NCBI GenBank assembly: GCA_002389765.1
Contig: DGQM01000019.1
Location: 2,268 to 66,267 of the forward strand
From: Bacteroidetes bacterium UBA4414
GTDB taxonomy: Bacteria > Bacteroidota > Bacteroidia > Chitinophagales > Chitinophagaceae
Direction of reading: 5' to 3'
Length of the DNA stretch: 64,000 nt
This document shows, one piece after another, positions 18,367 to 26,767 of this stretch (position 1 is its first letter; every line of letters begins with the position of its first letter). Position numbers and translations under genes: made by a program. Below the pieces are notes generated by a model. That model had not been told where the DNA came from. It did not search any database and was given only the letters and a program-made list of their open reading frames with translations.

Positions 18367-18396
18367 AACCATCCGCTTAGCGGGTGGTTTTTGTTT
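18367..18396 (+). terminator. Intrinsic terminator after the ureohydrolase gene (or hflX 5' hairpin)
   Basis: AACCATCCGC pairs with GCGGGTGGTT across a TTA loop (10 bp, one G-T pair), followed by TTTGTTT. It lies 36 bases after the ureohydrolase stop. Confidence 0.7.
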
Positions 18397-18404
18397 CTGA
18401 TAAG

Positions 18405-19592
18405 ATGATTGAGAATAAGAACATTATTAAAAACGAGGAGAAGGCTGTACTGGTAGGTTTGGTGCACAAAACACAAACCGAAGTGCAGACGATGGAGTAT
18501 TTGGCAGAGCTGGCGTTTCTGGCCGAAACGGCAGGTGCCGAAACGGTGAAGTCTTTTATACAAAAACTACCGCACCCTGATAGCAAAACCTTTGTAGGTA
18601 AAGGTAAGATTGAAGAGATACGCGAATACGTGAAGGCAAAGGGTGTAAATCTGGTAATATTCGATGACGAGCTTACAGGTTCGCAGATAGGTAATATCAC
18701 AGATGCCATTGGCGTAAAAGTGATAGACCGAAGCGACCTTATCCTCGACATATTTGCCCGCCGTGCTAAGACAGCACAGGCAAAGGTACAAGTAGAGCTG
18801 GCGCAGTACCAGTACATACTGCCGCGCCTGCGTGGTATGTGGAAACACTTGGAGCGTCAGGGTGGTGGTATCGGTTCTCGTGGTCCGGGTGAAACGGAGA
18901 TAGAGACCGATCGCCGTATAGTAAAAGATAAGATTGCACTGCTGCGCCGCCGCTTGGGTGAGATAGACAAGCAGGCTGCCACACAAAGGCAGGAACGTGG
19001 TACATATATCCGTGTGGCATTGGTGGGCTATACCAACGTAGGTAAAAGCACATTGATGACATTGCTTACAAAATCGGAAGTGTTTGCAGAGAACAAGCTT
19101 TTTGCAACGCTTGATACTACCACCCGCAAAGTGGTGTACGAACAAACACCTTTCCTGCTTAGCGATACGGTAGGGTTCATACGCAAACTGCCGCACCACT
19201 TGGTAGAAAGCTTTAAGAGTACGCTGGATGAGGTGCGCGAGGCTGATTGCCTGCTGCACGTAGTAGATATTTCTCACCCTGCTTACGAAGACCAGATGGG
19301 TGTGGTGAATAAAACACTACAGGATATCAAAGCATTTGACAAGCCAATCGTTACCATCTTCAACAAGATGGACCTGTACGAAGAACGTACGTTTGATGAA
19401 TGGCTGGATAGCGAAGTGAAGGAAGACCTGCTGCGCCAACTGAAATCTCGTTGGGAACATGAAACAGGCGGCCGTTGTGTATTTGTATCGGCTACAGCAC
19501 GTCGTAATATAGATGCACTGCGACAGAATATACTTGATAAGGTAAAGGAACTATATGCAGAACGTTACCCTTATCTCACACAGTTTTATTAA
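18405..19592 (+). CDS. hflX: GTPase HflX
   Basis: A ribosome-associated GTPase that splits stalled or heat-damaged 70S ribosomes. I choose ATG 18405 (395 residues) rather than GTG 18384, because the GTG lies inside a terminator hairpin. Visible signatures are KTFVGKGKIEEI in the N-terminal domain, GSRGPGETEIETDRR in the linker, then the G domain with GYTNVGKST (G1), LSDTVGFIRKLPHHLVESFK (G3) and NKMD (G4). The C-terminal tail is short, as is usual in Bacteroidota. It ends at a hairpin terminator. Confidence 0.95.
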   Translation: MIENKNIIKNEEKAVLVGLVHKTQTEVQTMEYLAELAFLAETAGAETVKSFIQKLPHPDSKTFVGKGKIEEIREYVKAKGVNLVIFDDELTGSQIGNITDAIGVKVIDRSDLILDIFARRAKTAQAKVQVELAQYQYILPRLRGMWKHLERQGGGIGSRGPGETEIETDRRIVKDKIALLRRRLGEIDKQAATQRQERGTYIRVALVGYTNVGKSTLMTLLTKSEVFAENKLFATLDTTTRKVVYEQTPFLLSDTVGFIRKLPHHLVESFKSTLDEVREADCLLHVVDISHPAYEDQMGVVNKTLQDIKAFDKPIVTIFNKMDLYEERTFDEWLDSEVKEDLLRQLKSRWEHETGGRCVFVSATARRNIDALRQNILDKVKELYAERYPYLTQFY

Positions 19593-19597
19593 TACAG

Positions 19598-19625
19598 ATA
19601 CGCTATTGTTTCAATAGCGTATTTT
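19598..19625 (+). terminator. Intrinsic terminator downstream of hflX
   Basis: ATACGCTATTG and its complement form a perfect 11-bp stem with a TTT loop, followed by TTTAG. It begins six bases after the hflX stop and ends only about 10 bases before the next start codon. Confidence 0.75.
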
Positions 19626-19635
19626 AGTATATAGA

Positions 19636-21585
19636 ATGTCTTTAAAATATCGTCCTGAAATAGATGGTCTGCGTGCCATTGCTGTATTGAGCGTTATCCT
19701 GTTTCACCTGCAGGTAGCAGGCTTTGCAGGCGGCTTTATTGGGGTAGATGTTTTCTTTGTTATCTCCGGTTATCTCATTACAGGTATCATACTGCAAGAC
19801 TATCATGCGGGGCGTTTTACGTTTGCAGATTTCTACAAGCGTCGTATTCGACGCATTATACCGCTTACAATTGTTGTATATGCTTTCACTTTGTTGGTAA
19901 GTTATTGGTTGTTTTTTAGCGAGCAGTACAAGAGTATCAACCACATACTGAAAAGCTCACTGGTATTTGTATCTAATTTCCTTTTCTTAAGAAAGCCGGG
20001 CTATTTTGATCCGTCTACGCAAGAAAATCCTCTTCTGCATACATGGTCACTGTCTGTAGAAGAACAGTTTTATATTTTTTTTCCGTTGGTTATTTATCTG
20101 TTGCTGCGCTACACAAAGAATGGTTATAAATACGGGTTGGTGGCAATTGCCGTATTATCATTTATTGCCAATATTATTGTTAGTGCACACAATCCGCAAA
20201 AAGCTTTCTATTGGCCGCATACACGTGCTTGGCAATTGATGTGTGGTGCTATATTAGCAACAGGGGTCATCAAATCAACCGCTAAGATATGGTTGAATAA
20301 TGCAATTTCTATTGCCGGTGTGCTAATGATAGCTGTATGTGTTCTTTTGTTTAAAGAAAGTGTACTATATCCCGGTTGGTATGCATTATTACCTGTAGCG
20401 GGTAGCTGCTGTATTATATACGGTGCAGTTAGCGGCACACTAACACATAATATGATAGCATCACGTCCTATGGTTTTTATAGGCAAAATATCCTACTCAT
20501 TATATATGTGGCATTGGCCATTTTGGGTATTTGTATCATTTCTCGCAATAGGCCCGCTTGGCGCTACACAGAAGCTGCTGCTAATCATTACAACTTTGAT
20601 TGTTTCTTATGCTTCATACAAACTGATAGAGCAGCCATTCAGGTCTGCTAAAGCAGCTTCAAATAAGTTTACTGTTTGGGGCATTATGGGCAGTGCGGTA
20701 TTGCTGATGTTTTTAGCATTATTTTTTATCAATAATCATGACGGGATTGGCAAAGAAGAATGGAAAGTATACAAGCAGGATTTATTTAGCAATGGAGATA
20801 AGTTGTGGGAAGACCTTAATAGGTTGGAAGCAGAGAACAAAAAAAATGATTTCAAGAAAATAAAAGCTTGCAGTCTGGGGAGGATAGATACCACAGCATC
20901 ATTTATTTTATTGGGCGATTCGTATGCTAGGGCATTGGCCCCCGGTATGGATACTGTTGCTAAGCAAAAAAACTTGGCAGGTGTAGTGCTTTCTGCATCT
21001 TTATGCCCTCCAATAAGCAATGTGCGGCTCAAGGCGGAGACTTCTAATTTGCAACCATTTATGGAAAACAGTATGTTATACATAAGGGATCACCCAGAAG
21101 TAAAGACTGTAATATTATCTGCCAGATGGATAGCTTATTACGAAGTGCCTAAAAGAATTGAACGAATGTTAGTGCCTGTGGGTGGTAATAATGCTAATGC
21201 TTTGCAAAAAGATTTATTGTGGTATGGCTTGAGGCAAACGCTGGAGCAATTGAAGGCTTTGAAAAAGACTGTAATAATAGTGGCCCCAATACCGGAGCTA
21301 AAAGTAACGGTCACTGAAATGCTGGTTGTACAAAAAATATTCGGGACACCGAGGCAAGTATGTAGCCCCAATAAAGCTGAGTTCTTAGAAAAGAATAAAC
21401 AAATGATTGCCGAATTGCAAGAAATAGCCGGAGATTACAACGCTATATTAGTATGGGCAGCAGATAGCTTTTATGGAGATAGTCCTTACATGCAAGTTGA
21501 CAGAGCTGTTTATCGCGATAAAAACCATTTATCAGAAAAAGCATCTTACATAGAAGCTGGTTATATTGCTCCTTATTTAAATTAA
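19636..21585 (+). CDS. Acyltransferase 3 (OafA/YrhL type) with C-terminal SGNH domain
   Basis: A 649-residue membrane O-acyltransferase. The N-terminal acyltransferase-3 domain begins YRPEIDGLRAIAVLSVILFH, then GFIGVDVFFVISGYLIT, RRIRRIIP near residue 73 and TWSLSVEEQFYIFFP near 138, with about ten membrane segments. An SGNH-like periplasmic domain follows the last helix (around residue 365). Its serine block is ILLGDSYARA near 424, and RDKNHLSEKAS near 627 holds the probable D-x-x-H pair. Such fusions acetylate surface polysaccharides or lipopolysaccharide. It is about 4 kb from the polysaccharide locus, so it could modify that glycan, but it is a separate transcription unit. Confidence 0.9.
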   Translation: MSLKYRPEIDGLRAIAVLSVILFHLQVAGFAGGFIGVDVFFVISGYLITGIILQDYHAGRFTFADFYKRRIRRIIPLTIVVYAFTLLVSYWLFFSEQYKSINHILKSSLVFVSNFLFLRKPGYFDPSTQENPLLHTWSLSVEEQFYIFFPLVIYLLLRYTKNGYKYGLVAIAVLSFIANIIVSAHNPQKAFYWPHTRAWQLMCGAILATGVIKSTAKIWLNNAISIAGVLMIAVCVLLFKESVLYPGWYALLPVAGSCCIIYGAVSGTLTHNMIASRPMVFIGKISYSLYMWHWPFWVFVSFLAIGPLGATQKLLLIITTLIVSYASYKLIEQPFRSAKAASNKFTVWGIMGSAVLLMFLALFFINNHDGIGKEEWKVYKQDLFSNGDKLWEDLNRLEAENKKNDFKKIKACSLGRIDTTASFILLGDSYARALAPGMDTVAKQKNLAGVVLSASLCPPISNVRLKAETSNLQPFMENSMLYIRDHPEVKTVILSARWIAYYEVPKRIERMLVPVGGNNANALQKDLLWYGLRQTLEQLKALKKTVIIVAPIPELKVTVTEMLVVQKIFGTPRQVCSPNKAEFLEKNKQMIAELQEIAGDYNAILVWAADSFYGDSPYMQVDRAVYRDKNHLSEKASYIEAGYIAPYLN

Positions 21586-21996
21586 TACAGTTATTTGTTG
21601 TAAATTTGTAGTTCCTGTTTTACACAGGTCTGCTCTTTGACATAAATCCTTTATTGCATTATGAAGCCATCATATTTTTTTCATTAAGCTATTGTTGCTT
21701 GTTTTAGCCATTGATTAAACATTTTACATGTGTCGAAACAAAAATTACACATTGTAAAACTGCAACAAACTGCAACAATTTTATCAAATGATATTATCAT
21801 TCAATTAGTTACAGAGTGTATAAATTTTTAAATAGTCTTTGTTGTCATCAACCCGTAACCGTTTGTAACCATTTTCTGCAGCCCCGTTAATCCTTGTTGT
21901 AAAAATTATATATCACAAAACTGCTATTCCTTCTCGCAAAAAAATGTTTTAACTTTCTAAGTATCGAGTTTAGAACCCCCTAAAAAAGCGACCTGA
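21586..21996. other. 411-bp AT-rich intergenic region
   Basis: I see no convincing coding frame, tRNA or strong terminator here. The stretch is AT-rich. It contains a TAAATTTG box at 21601-21608, two tandem copies of CTGCAACAAA-like sequence around 21762-21781, and GTAACC repeated in GTAACCGTTTGTAACC near 21856. It probably holds the promoter of the small gene that follows, but no properly spaced -33/-7 pair could be assigned. Confidence 0.4.
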
Positions 21997-22239
21997 ATGA
22001 AGCAGACATCCAGAGAATTGTTAGTTACTACTAAGGCTGCCAGACATTGGCAAGACGACTTCGACCAACGGGTTGAAGAGCTGATGGCAGTAGTTAATAA
22101 GGTAGATACCGAAGAACAAGTAGAACACGCATCTGAATTGATGGACGTGTACCGGACTAAGAGCAAAGCCAAAAAACAGAAAAGAAAAAAGGCCGATCCT
22201 GCCGACCGACCTTTTGAGTTTCTTGTATTTCGTAACTGA
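21997..22239 (+). CDS. Small hypothetical protein with a basic C-terminus
   Basis: An 80-residue product. The first 55 residues are amphipathic and probably helical (SRELLVTTKAARHWQDDFDQ, then a run of acidic helix to about 50). A lysine-rich stretch follows (KSKAKKQKRKK, about 54-64) and a hydrophobic end, FEFLVFRN. I do not recognise the family. It stands alone after a 411-bp gap and ends one base before a convergent gene. The basic tail could bind nucleic acid or the ribosome; this is inference. It may be a non-coding open frame. Confidence 0.45.
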   Translation: MKQTSRELLVTTKAARHWQDDFDQRVEELMAVVNKVDTEEQVEHASELMDVYRTKSKAKKQKRKKADPADRPFEFLVFRN

Positions 22240-22240
22240 T

Positions 22241-22900
22241 TTAATCCAGCGACCTATTGAGAAAATCTACTAATGGTTTCATTTCAGTAAACATCTTTAC
22301 CACTTTCGAAACTGCCGTTTTTGAAGTGTAGTCTGCATCGTCCATTGGTGTGCTTACTATTACGCTCTTCATTTTAAGGAATTCTATAGCAGGGTTATCT
22401 GCCGTGTAGCCCTGCGGAATGGTCTTTAATGTTTCTCCTTCCCATTTCTTAAAAAGCTTTTTGAAGCTGGCTTTGTTGATGATGCGCTGAAATTCGTCAA
22501 AGTTGTAATCCAACTCTTGACGTACCTTCTTCAGTACAGGGCCTTCGGGCATCCACATACCACCTGCCAGAAAAGATTTGCCACCGGGCTGCAAGTGCAT
22601 GTAAAAACCTGCATCGGGTGCTTTTTTACCTGCTCTGCAGAAGTAGGCACCAAAGTTTGCCTTATATGGTGTCTTGTCTTTAGCAAAGCGCACATCTCTG
22701 AAAATGCGAAAGATGGAGTCTTTGGCCTTATGTTCAGCAAGTCGTGGTTCTACTTTAGTAAGCTCTGCATGCACAGCTGTTACAAAAGCTTCATAATCGG
22801 CTTTGGCAGCCTCGTATAGTTTGCGGTTCTTGTCAAACCATTCTTTGTTATTGTTCTTTTCCAGCTTTTTCAGGAAGTCGATGGTGGCTTGTTGCAGCAT
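22241..22900 (-). CDS. DUF2461 family protein (TIGR02453-like)
   Basis: A 219-residue protein with the DUF2461 pattern: FLKKLEKNNNKEWFDKNRK (about 9-27), then DSIFRIFRDVRFAKDKTPYK (61-80), GFYMHLQPGGKSFLAGGMW near 97-115 and KTIPQGYTADNPAIEFLKMK near 160. The family is widespread with no established function. It is a single gene, convergent with the small 80-residue gene and with no terminator between them. Confidence 0.9.
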   Translation of the reverse strand: MLQQATIDFLKKLEKNNNKEWFDKNRKLYEAAKADYEAFVTAVHAELTKVEPRLAEHKAKDSIFRIFRDVRFAKDKTPYKANFGAYFCRAGKKAPDAGFYMHLQPGGKSFLAGGMWMPEGPVLKKVRQELDYNFDEFQRIINKASFKKLFKKWEGETLKTIPQGYTADNPAIEFLKMKSVIVSTPMDDADYTSKTAVSKVVKMFTEMKPLVDFLNRSLD

Positions 22901-23027
22901 AGCTGATACAGATGTTAATGTTTTTTGAAATGACCTTAGCCATTACGAATATAAAACATATTGCCATTAGCTTTGACAAGGTGCTAATAAACCTATGTTA
23001 AATGCCCTATAACTGGGGCTGTTTCCA

Positions 23028-23035
23028 TACCTTTG
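23028..23035 (+). promoter_or_regulatory. Candidate -7 element for the dxr-rseP operon
   Basis: TACCTTTG is a full match to TAnnTTTG, 37 bases upstream of the dxr ATG. No TTTG is found at the expected -33 distance. Confidence 0.4.
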
Positions 23036-23072
23036 AGCATCTGAAATAAAACACATTAATATTAATAATAGA

Positions 23073-24239
23073 ATGACGCGTTTAGCCATATTAGGTTCAA
23101 CAGGATCGATAGGTACACAGGCTTTAGAGGTTGTGGCTGCGCACCCCGATTTGTTTGAGGTAGAGATACTGAGTGCACATAGTAACAGTGCCCTGCTGAT
23201 AGAGCAGGCACGCAAATTCAACCCCAATGCGGTGGTTGTTACCCATCAGGAAAGCTACGAAGCTGTAAAATATGCTTTGTCGAACCTGCCGATTAAAGTA
23301 TTCTCAGGTGCAGATGCCCTGAATGATGTAGTGCAATGGGATACTGTAGATACTGTGCTGACAGCTATTGTTGGCTTTGCAGGCCTTTCTTCTACATTGG
23401 CTGCAGTGAATGCTGGCAAGACCATAGCACTGGCCAATAAAGAAACACTAGTAGTAGCAGGTGATATTGTAATGAAAGCTGCTGCCGAGAAAGGTGCAAG
23501 GATAGTACCTGTAGACAGCGAACACTCTGCCATCTTTCAATGTCTGGTAGGTGAAGACTGGAATACAATAGAGAAAGTAATACTCACCGCATCAGGTGGT
23601 CCTTTCTTAGGTAAAAAGACCAACTACCTGCTGAATGTAAAGGCAAGCCATGCATTGCAGCATCCTAACTGGACGATGGGTGCCAAAATAACCATCGATA
23701 GTGCAACCCTTATGAACAAGGGCTTGGAGATGATAGAAGCAAAATGGCTATTCGGGCTGAAGAATGAGCAGATAGAAGTAGTAGTGCATCCGCAATCTAT
23801 CATACACTCACTGGTGCAGTTTACAGACAGTTCTATCAAAGCGCAACTTGGATTGCCGGATATGAAGCTGCCAATACAATATGCGCTGGGTTTTCCGCGC
23901 AGGGTGCAGAATACATTCAAGCGCTTCGATTTCAGGGATTACAGCAAGTTCACCTTCGAGCAGCCGGACCTGAAAACGTTCCGAAACCTGGCATTGGCTA
24001 TGGAGGCCATGGAAAAAGGCGGTAATGTGCCTTGTGTAATGAATGCAGCTAACGAAGTAGTGGTACAGTCTTTCCTGAACAACAGGGTGAGCTTTATAGA
24101 AATGAGTGATATTATAGAAAATGTAATGGGCAAAGTAGCTTTCGTAGGCAATGCCACGCTCGATGATTATCGTCTATCTGATAAAGAAGCACGTGCTGTA
24201 GCATCTGAATTGGTAAAACACAGCCAACTATCACACTAA
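23073..24239 (+). CDS. dxr: 1-deoxy-D-xylulose 5-phosphate reductoisomerase
   Basis: A 388-residue enzyme of the MEP isoprenoid pathway. It converts DXP to 2-C-methyl-D-erythritol 4-phosphate with NADPH and a divalent metal. Visible signatures are LAILGSTGSIGTQAL (3-17) for NADPH, ALANKETLVVAGD near 118, VPVDSEHSAIFQCL near 145 with the metal-binding D and E, ASGGPF, and NKGLEMIEAKWLF near 213. Length is normal for the family. It lies 18 bases upstream of the rseP start, a common adjacency. Confidence 0.97.
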   Translation: MTRLAILGSTGSIGTQALEVVAAHPDLFEVEILSAHSNSALLIEQARKFNPNAVVVTHQESYEAVKYALSNLPIKVFSGADALNDVVQWDTVDTVLTAIVGFAGLSSTLAAVNAGKTIALANKETLVVAGDIVMKAAAEKGARIVPVDSEHSAIFQCLVGEDWNTIEKVILTASGGPFLGKKTNYLLNVKASHALQHPNWTMGAKITIDSATLMNKGLEMIEAKWLFGLKNEQIEVVVHPQSIIHSLVQFTDSSIKAQLGLPDMKLPIQYALGFPRRVQNTFKRFDFRDYSKFTFEQPDLKTFRNLALAMEAMEKGGNVPCVMNAANEVVVQSFLNNRVSFIEMSDIIENVMGKVAFVGNATLDDYRLSDKEARAVASELVKHSQLSH

Positions 24240-24243
24240 ATAT

Positions 24244-24251
24244 TATTTTTG
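24244..24251 (+). promoter_or_regulatory. TAnnTTTG-like box just before rseP
   Basis: TATTTTTG ends six bases before the chosen rseP ATG. If used, it would give an almost leaderless transcript. It may simply be chance AT-rich sequence in the dxr-rseP gap. Confidence 0.2.
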
Positions 24252-24257
24252 CAAATC

Positions 24258-25637
24258 ATGTTATTAAACTCAATGCTTTTAATGTCGGGTGGAGCCGTAC
24301 AGGCAATACAGTTGTTTGCTGCTTTATCCATACTCATATTACTTCACGAATTTGGCCACTTCTTCTTTGCACGCCTTTTCAAAACCCGCGTAGAGAAGTT
24401 TTACCTGTTCTTCGATTTCTTGTTCCCGTTTCCGGGCCTGCTCAACTTTTCAATCTTTAAAAAGAAGAAAGGAGATACGGAATATGGCTTGGGTTGGTTT
24501 CCGTTGGGGGGCTATGTGAAAATAGCAGGTATGGTGGATGAAAGCATGGACACAGAAGCCATGAAACAACCACCGCAGCCGTGGGAATACCGTTCTAAAA
24601 AAGCATGGCAGCGTTTGTTTATCATGTTGGGTGGCATCATTATGAACGTGATAGTAGCGATTGGTATCTATGCTTTGATATTTGGCGTTTGGGGCGAGGA
24701 ATACCTGCCTGTAAAAAATGCTACAAATGGTATTGCTGTTGATAGTATTGGCCAGAGCATAGGCTTTAAAAGCGGCGATAGGGTAGTATCATTAGACGGT
24801 AAGCCTGTAGAGCGTTTTAATAAAATAACATACGGTATCGTTTTTGATGGTGTAAAGACGGTGCAGGTAATGCGCGACGGACAACAGGTAGATGTAAAAA
24901 TACCTGAAGGCACTATCCGCAAGATATTGAAAGGGCAAAAGAGCTTTATTGCACCGCGTATGCCTTTTGTAGTAAAGGAAATAGAAAAGGGTAGTGAAGC
25001 CGCTAAGATGGGCTTGCAGGAAGGCGACAGCATCATAGCGCTGAATGGACAACCTGTAAAATACTTTGACGAGTACGAAGCCTTTAAACATAACATGGCG
25101 GGGCAGAGTATTACTATGACATTGGTACGCAAAGGTGTAATAGTAAGCGCTACAGGTACTATGCCTGCAGATAAGCTGATGGGTATTTACCGCGAGATAG
25201 ATGCTTCTAAATATTATCAGTACGAAAAGATAAACTACAATGCATTTAGTGCGCTGGGCCGTGGGTTTACTTATACAGGCGAACAAGTCGCAAACTACTG
25301 GCAGCAGTTGAAAATGATCTTTACATCGAAAGAAGTAAAAGCATCTGAAAGTGTTGGTGGTATTGTAAGCTTTGGTAAAATGTTCTCGCCTGTTTTTGAT
25401 TGGCAGGATTTCCTGATGCTGACAGCATTTGTATCTATCATACTGGCAGTGATGAATCTGCTGCCTGTACCGGGTTTGGATGGTGGCTATGTTATCTTCC
25501 TGTTGTTTGAAATGATAACAGGACGCCAGGTGAGCGAAAAGGTAATGGAACGTGCTACTACTGTAGGTTTGGTACTGCTGCTTGCACTGATGGTATATGC
25601 AAATGGTCTTGATATATTCAGGTTGTTCTCTAAATAG
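24258..25637 (+). CDS. rseP: RseP-type site-2 intramembrane zinc metalloprotease
   Basis: I prefer ATG 24258 (459 residues) over a TTG nine bases upstream. The first membrane helix carries the zinc motif HEFGH (in ILLHEFGHFFFARLF). Two PDZ domains follow (FKSGDRVVSLDGKPV near 171 and LQEGDSIIALNGQPV near 253). The C-terminal helices hold NLLPVPGLDGGYV with the metal-binding aspartate. RseP cleaves membrane-bound anti-sigma factors and remnant signal peptides. It is co-transcribed with dxr and ends at a strong terminator. Confidence 0.95.
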   Translation: MLLNSMLLMSGGAVQAIQLFAALSILILLHEFGHFFFARLFKTRVEKFYLFFDFLFPFPGLLNFSIFKKKKGDTEYGLGWFPLGGYVKIAGMVDESMDTEAMKQPPQPWEYRSKKAWQRLFIMLGGIIMNVIVAIGIYALIFGVWGEEYLPVKNATNGIAVDSIGQSIGFKSGDRVVSLDGKPVERFNKITYGIVFDGVKTVQVMRDGQQVDVKIPEGTIRKILKGQKSFIAPRMPFVVKEIEKGSEAAKMGLQEGDSIIALNGQPVKYFDEYEAFKHNMAGQSITMTLVRKGVIVSATGTMPADKLMGIYREIDASKYYQYEKINYNAFSALGRGFTYTGEQVANYWQQLKMIFTSKEVKASESVGGIVSFGKMFSPVFDWQDFLMLTAFVSIILAVMNLLPVPGLDGGYVIFLLFEMITGRQVSEKVMERATTVGLVLLLALMVYANGLDIFRLFSK

Positions 25638-25661
25638 TATAATGACACTATAACGATAAAG

Positions 25662-25690
25662 AAAAGCGGGGCAATTGCCCCGCTTTTTTA
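25662..25690. terminator. Bidirectional terminator between rseP and galE
   Basis: A 26-nt perfect palindrome (AAAAGCGGGGCAA plus complement, 25662-25687) followed by TT on the plus strand. It abuts the galE stop codon and serves both convergent units. Confidence 0.9.
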
Positions 25691-26731
25691 ATTCATTGAT
25701 ATTTTAGCTGCTTCTTTTTTCATCGCTACTTCCCATCGCCATGCTGTGTCCATCATATCATCGAGGGAGTATTTGATATCCCAATCGAGCAGGGCACGTG
25801 CTTTTGCATTGTTGGCATACACTTCTACCACATCGCCGGTGCGGCGTGGTCCAAGTTTGTAGTTCAGTTTCTCGCCCGATACTTTTTCGAAAGCATTAAT
25901 CAGTTCCAGCACCGTAACGCCATTGCCCGACCCAAGGTTGAATACGTCGCAGTTTTTACTGTTGTGTTCTTCAAGCGTGTACTGTAGCGCTTTGGTATGT
26001 GCGTTGGCTATATCCATTACGTGTATATAGTCGCGTACACAAGAGCCGTCGCGGGTAGGGTAGTCTGTGCCGAATACCTGCATTTCGTTGCGCTTGCCTA
26101 TGGCAGTTTGCGTTATGACAGGTACCAGATTTTCAGGCTTATCCTGCAACTCGCCAATCAATACAGAAGGGTGTGCACCAACGGGGTTGAAATAGCGTAG
26201 TAAGGTTACATTAAAGTCGGGGTATTGCTTTGCAAGGTCTCTGCACATAGCCTCGCCAATCTGTTTGGTACGTGCATACGGAGATTCAGGCTCTGCCAAT
26301 GCAGCTGTTTCTTCTACAGGTAGTTTTGTAGCATTGCCATATACCGAGCATGAGGAAGAGAATACAAAGTGGTTGACTTTGTATGTCTGTGCGCACTTCA
26401 GTATGTTGACTAATGAGTCGAGATTGTTGCTATAGTATTTAAGTGGTTCTTCTACAGATTCGGGAACAGACTTGAATGCTGCAAAGTGAATGATGCCAAC
26501 TATATCGGGGTTCTCTATAAAGATTGTTTCTGTATCGTCTGCATCGCACAGGTTTACCTTGTAGTTCTTTACCGGCCTGCCTGTTATTTTTTCAATACCC
26601 TGCAACATGCGTAGCGAACCACGAGACAAGTCGTCGACAGATATAACATCGAAGCCATTGGCAATCAGGTCTACTATTGTATGACCGCCAATGTATCCGC
26701 AACCACCTGTTACAAGTATTTTCTTCATCAA
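25688..26731 (-). CDS. galE: UDP-glucose 4-epimerase
   Basis: A 347-residue extended short-chain dehydrogenase interconverting UDP-glucose and UDP-galactose. ILVTGGCGYIGGHT (about 5-18) binds NAD. SSSCSVYG near residue 126 holds the catalytic serine, and YARTK near 151 holds the Y-x3-K pair. VRDYIHVMDIANAH and YKLGPRRTGDV are GalE-typical. Two adjacent ATG codons exist; the second gives the usual MKKILVTGG start. It is the last gene of a leftward series and supplies precursors for surface glycans such as those made by the locus at 1-15822. Confidence 0.95.
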   Translation of the reverse strand: MMKKILVTGGCGYIGGHTIVDLIANGFDVISVDDLSRGSLRMLQGIEKITGRPVKNYKVNLCDADDTETIFIENPDIVGIIHFAAFKSVPESVEEPLKYYSNNLDSLVNILKCAQTYKVNHFVFSSSCSVYGNATKLPVEETAALAEPESPYARTKQIGEAMCRDLAKQYPDFNVTLLRYFNPVGAHPSVLIGELQDKPENLVPVITQTAIGKRNEMQVFGTDYPTRDGSCVRDYIHVMDIANAHTKALQYTLEEHNSKNCDVFNLGSGNGVTVLELINAFEKVSGEKLNYKLGPRRTGDVVEVYANNAKARALLDWDIKYSLDDMMDTAWRWEVAMKKEAAKISMN

Positions 26732-26767
26732 TCAGAGGGGGGTATTAAACAATACAAATATACCGTA

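Noticed and set aside
17206..18372. 388-codon minus-strand open frame opposite the ureohydrolase gene
   Set aside because: It lies entirely antisense to a conserved family gene, is rich in Cys/His/Tyr in a way typical of shadow frames, and shows no domain.
18384..18404. GTG start for hflX seven codons upstream
   Set aside because: The GTG lies in the 3' arm of a terminator-like hairpin, and ATG 18405 gives a normal N-terminus.
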